Source: DASXMR01 sp036495525
GTDB taxonomy: Bacteria > Actinomycetota > Actinomycetes > Streptosporangiales > Streptosporangiaceae
Direction of reading: 5' to 3'
Length of the DNA stretch: 64,000 nt
Assembly (NCBI GenBank): GCA_036495525.1
Contig: DASXMR010000016.1
Span: forward strand, 1-64,000
Of this stretch, positions 44,154-52,502 are shown in pieces. The notes under the pieces are model-generated. The model did no database searches, was not told the DNA's origin, and saw only the letters and a program-made list of their open reading frames with translations. A program made the translations under genes and the position numbers. The stretch's first letter is position 1. The number at the start of each line of letters is the position of its first letter.

Positions 44154-46820
44154 ATGGCGACTCGTGCGCCCGGCAGCGGAGCGCGCTCTCGTACCGGTAC
44201 CGCCGCGCGTTCCCGCACGAGCGGCGGCGGGCGCGCGCGCTCGGGCTACGGCGGCAGCCGGCGGCCGGCCAAGAAACGCCGCAACAGCCGGCGGCCGCGC
44301 GGCCGGCCGAGCGCGCGCCGGCAGCCATCGGCCAATCCCGTCGTCATCCTGGCCGGCTGGGTCGTGAGCATCCTGTCCGCTGCGTGGATGGGCCTGGCGC
44401 ACACGGTCGGTGCCGCCGCTCGCGCGTTCGGCCGCAGCGCCCGCGACCTTGACCCGCTGCACCGGCGGGACGGTGCCGGGCTCGCCGCGCTCGCCGCGGC
44501 CATCGTCATCTCCACGGTCGCCTGGTGGCACCTGCGCGACCCGGTGGGCCGGGCGCTGTCAGCGGTCGTGCACGGCGCGTTCGGCTCGGCCGCGTGGATC
44601 CTGCCGATCCTGCTCGCGCTGCTGGCCTGGCGGCTGCTGCGGCACCCGGACAACAACGCGGCCACCGGCCGGATGGTCATCGGCTGGAGCGCGCTGCTCG
44701 TCGGGCTGCTCGGCATCGTGCACCTGGCCAGCGGCACGCCGACGCCCCGCGACGGCGCCGCGGCCATGCGGACCGGCGGCGGGCTGGTCGGCTACGTCGC
44801 CGCAGGGCCGCTGGCGGCAGCCCTGACTGCCTGGGCAGCCGCGCCGCTGCTCGCCCTGCTCTGCGGGTTCGGCCTGCTGGTGATCACCGGCACGCCGCTG
44901 CACCGGTTGCCCGAGCGGCTCGCCGAGCTGCACGGCCTGATCCGGCGCGGGCCAGCAGCCGACGAGGCTGACGGCGCTGCGCCCGGCGACGGTCAGGGCG
45001 GGCGCACCGCGCTTGGCCGCGGTCGCCGCCAGCAGGCGATCGAGGCCGGGGATCGCGAGCGCCCGTACGACTCGCCGCTGCTGGGCGGCACGCTGAACCG
45101 CGGCGCGGCAGCTGGCGGCCAGCAGGGACCAGCTGGCGCGCCCGGCCGGGCAGCAGACGGCGAGCGCGACGCGGTAGCCGAGGCGCTCATGTTCGGCACC
45201 GACGAGCGGCCAGCGGTGCCCGAGCCGGCCAAGTCCGAGCCTGCGCTGGCCGCGTCGGCCGCATCCGAGCCGGCCCTGACCGGGACCGGCCGGGCCAGCG
45301 TCGTGCCCGGCAAGCCCGAGCAGCTCACCCTGACCGGCGCGAGCGACGCCAGCTACACGCTGCCGCCGGCCGCGCTACTGCGAGCCGGCTCGGCGCCCAA
45401 GGCGAGGACCCGGGCGAACGACACCGTGGTCGAGGCGCTCACCGTGGTGCTCGACCAGTTCGAGGTGGACGCCCAGGTGACGGGCTTCACCCGCGGGCCG
45501 ACGGTGACCAGGTACGAGATCGAGCTGGGGCCGGCCGTCAAGGTCGAGCGGGTCACCGCCCTGTCGAAGAACATCGCCTACGCGGTGAAGAGCGCCGACG
45601 TGCGGATCCTCTCGCCGATCCCCGGAAAGTCAGCGATCGGGGTGGAGATCCCCAACAGCGACCGGGAGATCGTCAGCCTCGGTGACGTGCTCCGCTCGCC
45701 CGTCGCGGCCGGTGACCACCACCCGATGGTGGTCGGCCTCGGCAAGGACGTCGAGGGCCGCACGGTCGTCGCCAACCTCGCGAAGATGCCGCACATGCTG
45801 ATTGCCGGCGCTACTGGCGCAGGAAAAAGTACCTGCATAAATGGGCTGATTGCGTCGATTTTGCTCCGGGCCACGCCGGACGAGGTGCGGATGATCCTGA
45901 TCGATCCCAAGCGGGTCGAGCTGGCCGCCTACATGGGCATTCCGCACCTGATCACGCAGATCATCACCAACCCCAAGCGCGCTGCTGACGCGCTGCAGTG
46001 GGTGGTCGGCGAGATGGAGCGCCGGTATGACGACCTCGCGGCGAGCGGGTTCCGGCACGTCGACGATTTCAACAAGGCAGTACGGGCCGGCAAGCTGACC
46101 GCACCAGCGGGCAGCGAGCGCGTTTATCTTCCTTATCCGTATTTGCTGGTGATCGTCGATGAGCTGGCGGACCTGATGATGGTCTCGCCGCGCGACGTCG
46201 AGGACGCGATCGTGCGGATCACCCAGCTGGCCCGCGCCGCCGGCATTCACCTGGTGCTCGCGACCCAGCGGCCGAGCGTGGACGTGGTCACCGGGCTGAT
46301 CAAGGCCAATGTCCCGTCCAGGCTGGCATTCGCGACCTCGAGCCTGACCGACAGCCGGGTGATCCTGGACCAGCCGGGCGCGGAGAAGCTGGTCGGCCAA
46401 GGCGACTCGCTGTTCCTGCCAATGGGCGTGAGCAAGCCGCTGCGGCTGCAGAACGCGTTCGTCACCGAGAAGGAGATCCGCGAGGTCGTCGCGCACTGCA
46501 AGAAGCAGGCGGAGCCGGACTATCGCGACGACGTGGCGACGGCCGAGAGCCAGCGCCGCGAGATCGACGCTGATATCGGGGACGACCTGGAGCTGCTGGT
46601 GCAGGCCGCCGAGCTGATCGTCAGCACCCAGTTCGGCTCGACCTCCATGCTGCAGCGCAAGCTGCGGGTCGGCTTCGCCAAGGCGGGCAGGCTCATGGAC
46701 CTGCTGGAGAGCCGTGGCGTGGTCGGGCCGAGCGAGGGGTCAAAGGCCCGCGATGTCCTGATCCGGCCGGACGATCTGGCCCAGTTGCTGGATTCGCTGC
46801 GGGGCGGTCCGGGTAACTGA
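44154..46820 (+). CDS. ftsK: DNA translocase FtsK/SpoIIIE
   Basis: An 888-residue septal DNA pump. After a very basic Arg/Ser/Gly N-terminus (1-58) come four to five membrane helices (about 62-245), a Pro/Ala linker, and the motor. Walker A is AGATGAGKST, the adjoining ILIDPKRVELAAYMG is diagnostic, and Walker B is YLLVIVDELADLMM. The C-terminal gamma winged helix (STSMLQRKLRVGFAKAGRLM) reads KOPS-like sequences. The upstream frame back to 42480 is the antisense of the oxygenase gene, so I take the ATG at 44154; the GTG at 44145 is an alternative. No ribosome site is visible. Confidence 0.95.
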   Translation: MATRAPGSGARSRTGTAARSRTSGGGRARSGYGGSRRPAKKRRNSRRPRGRPSARRQPSANPVVILAGWVVSILSAAWMGLAHTVGAAARAFGRSARDLDPLHRRDGAGLAALAAAIVISTVAWWHLRDPVGRALSAVVHGAFGSAAWILPILLALLAWRLLRHPDNNAATGRMVIGWSALLVGLLGIVHLASGTPTPRDGAAAMRTGGGLVGYVAAGPLAAALTAWAAAPLLALLCGFGLLVITGTPLHRLPERLAELHGLIRRGPAADEADGAAPGDGQGGRTALGRGRRQQAIEAGDRERPYDSPLLGGTLNRGAAAGGQQGPAGAPGRAADGERDAVAEALMFGTDERPAVPEPAKSEPALAASAASEPALTGTGRASVVPGKPEQLTLTGASDASYTLPPAALLRAGSAPKARTRANDTVVEALTVVLDQFEVDAQVTGFTRGPTVTRYEIELGPAVKVERVTALSKNIAYAVKSADVRILSPIPGKSAIGVEIPNSDREIVSLGDVLRSPVAAGDHHPMVVGLGKDVEGRTVVANLAKMPHMLIAGATGAGKSTCINGLIASILLRATPDEVRMILIDPKRVELAAYMGIPHLITQIITNPKRAADALQWVVGEMERRYDDLAASGFRHVDDFNKAVRAGKLTAPAGSERVYLPYPYLLVIVDELADLMMVSPRDVEDAIVRITQLARAAGIHLVLATQRPSVDVVTGLIKANVPSRLAFATSSLTDSRVILDQPGAEKLVGQGDSLFLPMGVSKPLRLQNAFVTEKEIREVVAHCKKQAEPDYRDDVATAESQRREIDADIGDDLELLVQAAELIVSTQFGSTSMLQRKLRVGFAKAGRLMDLLESRGVVGPSEGSKARDVLIRPDDLAQLLDSLRGGPGN

Positions 46821-47070
46821 CGATTAGCCTTAGATGTGCGCCTGGTGCGGCCCGGCGGCTAGCCTAAAGACAGGGAAAATGGCCTTGCGGTCGCGAGGTC
46901 TGCGCCGGCTGAGGACCGGGTAAAGGACCACTCGGTTCCCCCCCGGCGGAGTCCCGATGTCTACACTTGGTGACCGGTCCCACACAGAGTGGATCGGGTA
47001 AGACAAAGAAACCGGCTGTGCCCGCACCCCGGGCGGCACGCAGCGAGCGAGCAGTAAGTGGAGGCGCGGC

Positions 47071-47820
47071 GTGAGCATCGGTGACACCCTGGCAGAAGCG
47101 CGACGCCAGGCCGGTCTCACCATTACGCAGGTGAGTCAGCGCACATGCATCAGGGAAACGATCATCCGGGGGATCGAGCGCGGCGATTACTCCGCGTGCG
47201 GCGGCGACTTCTACGCCCGCGGGCACATCCGCAGCATCGCCCGCGCGGTGGGTGTCGATCCGGAACCACTGATCAGGGAATATGACGCGACGCAGGGCGC
47301 GCCGGCGTCGATAACGGCCGCCGACGTGTTCGAGCCGGCGACGCCCATCAAGATCAGGGAACGGCGCAGGCCGAACTGGAGCCTGGCGATGGCGCTCGCC
47401 TTGCTGCTGATCGTCGGCCTGGTGGCGTGGCGGATCGCGGACTCGCGCGCCTCGACGCACAGCGCGTCGACTCCGCCGGCCAGCGATCACGACCCGGCGC
47501 CTGCCGGGCTGGGCACTAGCCCGTCACCCTCGTCGTCGCCCTCGGTCGCGCCGCGCCACCCGGCCAACCAGGTGGTGATCAGGCTGACGGCGGCCCAGAC
47601 CTGCTGGGTCTGGCTCACCACCGCCTCGGGCAAGACCATCTTCCAGGGCGACGTGCTGGCAGGCTCGGCGAAGGCGTGGACCGAGCGGCAGGCGGTGAAC
47701 CTGGAGCTCGGCAATCCCGGCGGGATCACCCTGACCGTCAACGGCAAGGTGCAGTCGCCGGCGGCCGGCCATCCGGTGACGCTCAGCTTCGGGCCGGGCC
47801 AGCAGGTCTCGTCGAGCTAG
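47071..47820 (+). CDS. RodZ-like helix-turn-helix membrane protein
   Basis: A 249-residue bitopic protein. The N-terminal HTH (GDTLAEARRQAGLTITQVSQ, about 4-70) is cytoplasmic, one membrane helix follows (SLAMALALLLIVGLVAWRIA), then a Ser/Pro linker and a C-terminal DUF4115 domain (VVIRLTAAQTCWVWL). This is the RodZ arrangement, linking cytoskeleton to cell-wall synthesis in rods; its job in filamentous actinobacteria is less clear. GGAGG precedes the GTG. It lies in the conserved ftsK-rimO order. Confidence 0.85.
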   Translation: MSIGDTLAEARRQAGLTITQVSQRTCIRETIIRGIERGDYSACGGDFYARGHIRSIARAVGVDPEPLIREYDATQGAPASITAADVFEPATPIKIRERRRPNWSLAMALALLLIVGLVAWRIADSRASTHSASTPPASDHDPAPAGLGTSPSPSSSPSVAPRHPANQVVIRLTAAQTCWVWLTTASGKTIFQGDVLAGSAKAWTERQAVNLELGNPGGITLTVNGKVQSPAAGHPVTLSFGPGQQVSSS

Positions 47821-47909
47821 GCAGCCTGGCTTGCTGCGGCGGCAGCGGTGGTGCGCTGGCACGCGCTTTGAAGTGCGCCGCAGCAGCGCGGTTACCGTAG
47901 TCTGCCGGT

Positions 47910-49469
47910 GTGTCGTCGAGCCGCGAGGAAGCCGTGCCCGCCGGGCGGACCGTCAGCCTGGTGACGCTGGGCTGCGCCCGCAACGAGGTCGATTCCGAGG
48001 AGCTGGCCGGCCGGCTGTCGGCCGCTGGCTGGACCCTCACGACCGGTGACGACCCCGATGTGGTGCTGGTCAACACCTGCGGCTTCATCCAGGCAGCCAA
48101 GCAGGAATCCATCGACGAGCTGCTGGCCGCGGCGTCCGGCGGGGCCACGGTGGTCGCGGCAGGCTGCCTGGCCGAGCGCTACGGCGACGGGCTCGCCGAG
48201 GCGCTGCCGGAAGCCCAGGTGCTGAGCTTCGACGACTACGGCGACATCGCCGCCCGGCTGGACGACGTGCTGGCAGGTAAGCGCTGGCCGGCCCACGCGC
48301 CGCGGGACCGGCGCCGGCTGCTGCCGATCTCGCCGGCCGGCCGGCCGGCAGCTGGCGGCCGCCTGGTGCCCGGTCACGGCGGCGGCACGATTGCAGGCGG
48401 CACTGTTGCCGGTGGGCTGACGGCAGGCGGCCTGGCCGTGGGCGGCGGGATCGCCGACCTGCCAGCCGGCGTCGCGCCAGCCTCCGGCCCGCGAGTGCTG
48501 CGGCAGCGGCTCGGGGGCGGCGCGGTGGCACCGCTGAAGATCGCCTCTGGCTGCGACCGCAGGTGCAGCTTCTGCGCGATCCCGTCGTTCCGCGGTGCCT
48601 TCATCTCCCGGCCGCCAGCCGACCTGATCGCCGAGGCGGGCTGGCTGGCCGGGCACGGCGCCCGCGAGCTGCTGCTGGTCAGCGAGAACTCGACCTCCTA
48701 CGGCAAGGACCTGGGCGACCTGCGGCTGCTGGAGCGGCTGCTGCCGGAGCTGGCCGCCGTGCCGGGCATCGACCGGGTCCGGGTCAGCTACCTGCAGCCT
48801 GCCGAGCTGCGACCAGGGCTGATCGAGACGATGACAAGCACGCCGGGGATCGCGCCGTACTTCGACATCTCGTTCCAGCACGCCAGCGGGCCGGTGCTGC
48901 GCGCGATGCGGCGGTTCGGCGACGCCGAGCGGTTCTGCGCGCTGCTCGACCAGATCAGGCGGCTGGCGCCGGCGGCTGGCGTGCGTTCCAACTTCATCGT
49001 GGGCTTCCCCGGCGAGACCGAGGACGACGTGGCCGAGCTGCAGCGGTTCCTGACCGATGCCCGGCTCGACGCGATCGGCGTCTTCGGCTATTCCGACGAG
49101 GACGGCACCGAGGCCGCAGGGCTGCCAGGCCAGCTGCCAGCAGGCGAGATCGCGCAGCGGGTCGAGGAGCTCGCCGACCTGGCCGACGAGCTGATGAGCC
49201 AGCGGGCAGCCGAGCGTGTCGGGGAGAGCGCTGAGGTGCTGATCGAGGAGGACCTGGGCGACGGGCGCTACGGCGGGCGAGCCGCCCATCAGGCGCCTGA
49301 GGTGGACGGCGGCACGGAGGTCTGGTCGGGCCGGCCGCTCGCGGCGGCCGAGCTGGTAGCCGTCACCGTCACCGGGTCGGAGGGCGCTGACCTGGTGGCG
49401 CGCTACCCCGCCGGGCCGGCTGACCGGCCAGCCGACGCTGCGCTGCGGGAACGTGTTGACCAATCCTGA
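47910..49469 (+). CDS. rimO: Ribosomal protein uS12 methylthiotransferase
   Basis: A 519-residue radical-SAM enzyme that methylthiolates an Asp of ribosomal protein S12. The N-terminal domain has three cluster Cys (VTLGCARNEVDSE, LVNTCGF, AAGCLAERY). The radical-SAM motif CDRRCSFC is in IASGCDRRCSFCAIPSFRG, and the TRAM domain is at the end. Between the first two domains is an unusual Gly/Ala/Val-rich insert of about 45 residues (about 145-195). The start GTG at 47910 gives a normal N-terminus. It overlaps pgsA by 17 bases. Confidence 0.95.
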   Translation: MSSSREEAVPAGRTVSLVTLGCARNEVDSEELAGRLSAAGWTLTTGDDPDVVLVNTCGFIQAAKQESIDELLAAASGGATVVAAGCLAERYGDGLAEALPEAQVLSFDDYGDIAARLDDVLAGKRWPAHAPRDRRRLLPISPAGRPAAGGRLVPGHGGGTIAGGTVAGGLTAGGLAVGGGIADLPAGVAPASGPRVLRQRLGGGAVAPLKIASGCDRRCSFCAIPSFRGAFISRPPADLIAEAGWLAGHGARELLLVSENSTSYGKDLGDLRLLERLLPELAAVPGIDRVRVSYLQPAELRPGLIETMTSTPGIAPYFDISFQHASGPVLRAMRRFGDAERFCALLDQIRRLAPAAGVRSNFIVGFPGETEDDVAELQRFLTDARLDAIGVFGYSDEDGTEAAGLPGQLPAGEIAQRVEELADLADELMSQRAAERVGESAEVLIEEDLGDGRYGGRAAHQAPEVDGGTEVWSGRPLAAAELVAVTVTGSEGADLVARYPAGPADRPADAALRERVDQS

Positions 49470-50322
49470 CGCCGCATCCGCGGGCCCCATCGCCGCAGCG
49501 GACGTTACCGCTGTCGCTCAGCCGGGCCTGGTCAACCTCGCCAACACGCTGACCGTGCTGCGGATGGTCATGGTGCCGGCGTTCGTGCTGTTCCTGGTGA
49601 CGGGCGGCACCGGCTACCGGATAGCGGCGTGCGTCACCTTCGGCGTTGCCTCAGTCACCGACCTGCTGGACGGCGAAATCGCCCGCCGCCGCGGGCTGAT
49701 CACTGACTTCGGCAAGATCGCCGACCCGATCGCCGACAAGGCGCTGACCGGCTCTGCCCTGGTCACGCTGTCGGCGCTCGGGCAGCTCAGCTGGTGGGTC
49801 ACGGTGGTCATCCTGCTTCGCGAGCTGACCGTCACCGGGCTGCGATTCTGGGTCATCAGGCAGGGCGTCATCGCGGCCAGCCGCGGCGGCAAGATCAAGA
49901 CGATTCTGCAGGTGGCCGCCATCGGCCTGTACATCCTGCCGGGGCCGCTTTCAGTGCCACGGCAGATCGTGATGGCTGCTGCCGTCGCAGTCACTGTGGT
50001 CACCGGCGCTGACTACGTGGTCCGCGCTATCCGGTTGCACCGAGCCGTCCCGCACGGTCACCGCCGTGATCAGCCAGCCGCGACCGGACCAGCGGCCGGG
50101 TCCCTGGCGGGGTCCGGGGCGGGTGCCGGTGCTGCCGCTGACCTGGCTGGTGAGCCGGCCGCTGACGGAGATTCCGCCGGGCCGGCCAGCTCCCTGGCCG
50201 GGCTCGGCGCCGGTGCCAGTGCCGGGGCTGACCCGGCTGGTGAGCCGGCCGGCCATGGTGATCCCGCGTCAGGCGAGCAGGAGCGGCCGGAACACGATGG
50301 CGGGCCTGCCGGTGGATTCTAG
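49453..50322 (+). CDS. pgsA: CDP-diacylglycerol-glycerol-3-phosphate 3-phosphatidyltransferase
   Basis: A 289-residue membrane enzyme that makes phosphatidylglycerophosphate. The CDP-alcohol phosphotransferase signature is complete: DLLDGEIARRRG followed by G-x-x-x-D-x-x-x-D (GKIADPIADK). There are six membrane helices (residues about 27-195). The last 85 residues are a Gly/Ala-rich tail made largely of two 30-residue repeats and are not part of the enzyme fold. Its start lies inside the rimO end, indicating coupling. Confidence 0.93.
   Translation: MLTNPDAASAGPIAAADVTAVAQPGLVNLANTLTVLRMVMVPAFVLFLVTGGTGYRIAACVTFGVASVTDLLDGEIARRRGLITDFGKIADPIADKALTGSALVTLSALGQLSWWVTVVILLRELTVTGLRFWVIRQGVIAASRGGKIKTILQVAAIGLYILPGPLSVPRQIVMAAAVAVTVVTGADYVVRAIRLHRAVPHGHRRDQPAATGPAAGSLAGSGAGAGAAADLAGEPAADGDSAGPASSLAGLGAGASAGADPAGEPAGHGDPASGEQERPEHDGGPAGGF
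50101..50280 (+). repeat. Two 90-bp direct repeats coding the PgsA tail
   Basis: Unit one begins at 50101 and unit two at 50191. Each starts with a TCCCTGGC-type sequence and encodes a run of SLAG, GAGA/GASA and LAGEPA/PAGEPA. The reading frame is kept, so the duplication lengthened the protein tail without breaking it. Confidence 0.75.
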
Positions 50323-50887
50323 GCTCGCCGAGCCGGGCGGCGATCCTGGCGAAGCCGACCCGGCCGGTGCCGCCGGCCCTCCCCCCGCGGCCGGCGAGGC
50401 GGCTGAGCCCGGCCAGCTGGCCGGGCAGGCGATCACGCTGCTCACCGGCGCCGGGCGCACCGTCGCGGTGGCCGAGTCGCTGACCGGCGGAATGCTCGCC
50501 GCCGCGCTGGTCAGCGTGCCCGGCGCGTCGGCCGCGTTCCGCGGTGGCGTGGTGGCCTACGCGACGGACCTCAAGGCCTCGCTGCTCGGGGTGCCGCCCG
50601 ACTTGCTGGCACGGCACGGTGCCGTGCACCCGGACGTCGCCGCAGCGATGGCGGCCGGCGCGCGGCGGAAGCTATCCGCTGATTTCGGCGTTGGCACCAC
50701 AGGTGTGGCCGGACCTGATCCAGCCGATGGCCAGCCGGTCGGGACCGCGTTCATCGCCGTCAGCGGCGAGGGCCAGGAAGCAGGCCGGGCGCTGAGGCTG
50801 GCGGGTTGCCGGCGGGCGATCCGGGTAGCAACCGTCCGGCAGGCCCTGGTGCTGCTGATAACAGTTCTGCGGGAACACGGATACTGA
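50297..50887 (+). CDS. cinA: CinA C-terminal-domain protein (nicotinamide-nucleotide amidase type)
   Basis: A protein of about 196 residues carrying only the C-terminal PncC-like domain of CinA. VAVAESLTGGMLAAALVSVPGAS holds the catalytic Ser/Lys region, followed by AFRGGVVAYATDLKASLLGV and GVGTTGVAGPDPADGQPVGT. The domain deamidates NMN to nicotinate mononucleotide. The COG1058 N-terminal domain is absent, as often in actinobacteria. The start is uncertain; the ATG at 50297 lies within the end of pgsA, and the first 45 residues are variable and Ala/Gly/Pro-rich. Confidence 0.88.
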   Translation: MAGLPVDSRLAEPGGDPGEADPAGAAGPPPAAGEAAEPGQLAGQAITLLTGAGRTVAVAESLTGGMLAAALVSVPGASAAFRGGVVAYATDLKASLLGVPPDLLARHGAVHPDVAAAMAAGARRKLSADFGVGTTGVAGPDPADGQPVGTAFIAVSGEGQEAGRALRLAGCRRAIRVATVRQALVLLITVLREHGY

Positions 50888-50892
50888 TTACA

Positions 50893-50910
50893 GTGTTACT
50901 TACCTAACAC
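50893..50910. promoter_or_regulatory. AT-rich 6-6-6 palindrome upstream of clgR
   Basis: GTGTTA (50893-50898) and TAACAC (50905-50910) are perfect inverted repeats around CTTACC. It is an AT-rich island in a GC-rich context, about 90 bp before the HTH gene, and is a fair operator candidate. It differs from the GC-rich ClgR box I know, so the binding protein is unknown. Confidence 0.4.
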
Positions 50911-50997
50911 GCAAGATGGCCTCTCGCCGGCGGTACGCGCCGCCAGGTACGGTGAGAGGGAGAGTGAGCAGCTTGGCCTCGGGAAGGGAGTGCGACG

Positions 50998-51552
50998 ATG
51001 GTCCTGCTTCGTCACCTGCTCGGTGACGCGCTGCGGCGCCTGCGTCTCCGGCAAGGTCGCACTCTGCGCGAGGTCTCAGCCGCGGCCAGGGTTTCCCTCG
51101 GCTACCTGTCGGAAGTCGAGCGAGGCCAGAAGGAAGCCTCGTCCGAGCTGCTCGCCTCGATCTGCGGAGCGCTCGGTGCCCCCCTGTCGCAAGTGCTCAG
51201 GGAAGTCTCGGACACCTTCGCGCTGGCCGAACTGCAGAGCGACACTGAGTTCGCCGCGATCGGCGAGCCCTCGCCTGAGGTTCCCGTGCACGGCACGGCG
51301 GCCAACGGCAAGCGGCCGGTGGGGGCTGCCTCAGCTGCTCAGCGGCTGGTCCGCACCCAAGGCTCAGGCCCGCTGCCTGCCGGTCAGCGCCTGGTGATGC
51401 CCGCACGGCAGAAGGCCGGCGCCCATGCTGGCCAGCGCCTGATGCGGCCGCAGGAGCCGCTCATCGACGCCGCCTCGCTAGACGTTGTCCAGCCGCCGTT
51501 TGAGCAGGTGACGCGCAGCGCCCGCGAGATCACCAACATGGTGCCGGTCTAA
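50998..51552 (+). CDS. clgR: ClgR-type HTH transcriptional regulator
   Basis: A 184-residue protein with a Cro/CI-type HTH (DALRRLRLRQGRTLREVSAA through SLGYLSEVERGQKEASSELL, about 10-60), the ClgR pattern. ClgR activates clp proteases and other protein-quality genes in actinobacteria and is itself degraded by Clp. Position right after pgsA/cinA is the conserved place for clgR. GGGAAGGGAG supports the ATG. The region from about 95 to 150 is a poorly conserved linker with repeated 'AQRL/GQRL' segments, before an ending in EITNMVPV. Confidence 0.87.
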   Translation: MVLLRHLLGDALRRLRLRQGRTLREVSAAARVSLGYLSEVERGQKEASSELLASICGALGAPLSQVLREVSDTFALAELQSDTEFAAIGEPSPEVPVHGTAANGKRPVGAASAAQRLVRTQGSGPLPAGQRLVMPARQKAGAHAGQRLMRPQEPLIDAASLDVVQPPFEQVTRSAREITNMVPV

Positions 51553-51779
51553 GAGGCTGACGAGGCTCTAGCAGTTCAGGTTCGCGGTACCCGTCACTAT
51601 TTGCGCCGTTCAGCGCGCCGGTGAACCCTGATCGCCTGGCCGGATCGGTTCTGCGCGCTGCCCACGATGGACTTGATCGTCCTCGCGGGCCGGCCCTAAG
51701 CGAGTCTCCGGCTCGGAATCCGATCCAAACCCGCGCATGGTCCAGGAACGAGCGCGCGGTCAAGGCCGCGCAGGCCGCT

Positions 51780-52238
51780 CTAGCGAGGTGGCGCCCAGGC
51801 GCGCGGATCCTCGGTCAGTCGCAGCACATTGGCTGGCAGCTCGCCGCTCACCAGGTGCTCCAGCGTGACGTCCTCGAGGATCGCCCGCTCGTTCGCCCTG
51901 AGCGCAATCCACACCATCTGCAGCGGCTCGGCCGCTCCGGTGTATCCCAGGTTCTCCGGCCGCTCGCCACGGACGCCGAGGAGCGGGCCGTCGATGGCCC
52001 TGATGATGTCGGCCAGCGAGATCTCGCTGGCCGGCCGAGCCAGCCAGAACCCGCCATCCGGCCCGCGCTGGCTGCGCACCAGCCCGCCGCGGCGCAGCTG
52101 GGTCAAGATCGCCTCGAGAAACTTGCCGGGAATGTTCTGCGCCTTCGCGAGCTGCTCGGCAGTCACGTGGCCGCCGCTGGCGGCAGCGAGCTCGATGGCG
52201 GCGCGCAGTGCATAGTCGGCTCGGGCGGACAAACGCAT
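51780..52238 (-). CDS. Rrf2-family regulator lacking cysteines
   Basis: A 152-residue Rrf2 protein with the winged HTH MRLSARADYALRAAIELAAA and IPGKFLEAILTQLRRGGLV, then GPDGGFWLARPASEISLADI. The dimer helix follows. No Cys is present in the whole protein, so it cannot bind an Fe-S cluster the way IscR, NsrR or RsrR do; it is more like CymR-type members. The frame is open to 52298 but the family start is the ATG at 52238. Target genes are unknown. Confidence 0.88.
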   Translation of the reverse strand: MRLSARADYALRAAIELAAASGGHVTAEQLAKAQNIPGKFLEAILTQLRRGGLVRSQRGPDGGFWLARPASEISLADIIRAIDGPLLGVRGERPENLGYTGAAEPLQMVWIALRANERAILEDVTLEHLVSGELPANVLRLTEDPRAWAPPR

Positions 52239-52250
52239 ATCCGCATTATG
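52239..52250 (-). promoter_or_regulatory. Possible -10 element for leaderless Rrf2 mRNA
   Basis: On the minus strand CATAAT (52250-52245) lies six bases before the ATG at 52238, and no Shine-Dalgarno sequence is seen. This is the spacing of a leaderless transcript starting at the A of ATG. No clear -35 was found. Confidence 0.35.
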
Positions 52251-52502
52251 CAGGCAGGCGGCGGCCTGGTGTGCCTGGCGCACGGCGCCGTCGCTCATTT
52301 CCGCGGCGCCGGCGCCAGTGCAGCGACTGGAAGCGGTAGCTCCGGCGGCGCTGGATCCCGCCCGATGTGGCTCCCGGCCGGGTTGCCAACCCGCCCGATG
52401 GGCGCCGGTCGCGACGCCAGAACGCTGGTGTCGTAGGAGCCCAGCCGCAGCAGCGCCGCGCTGCTGGTCGCGGCATCGGCCGGACGCGCTGCGGCCAGCG
52501 TG

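Noticed and set aside
47892..49490. 532-codon minus-strand frame opposite rimO
   Set aside because: Antisense of rimO, whose radical-SAM and cluster motifs are intact.
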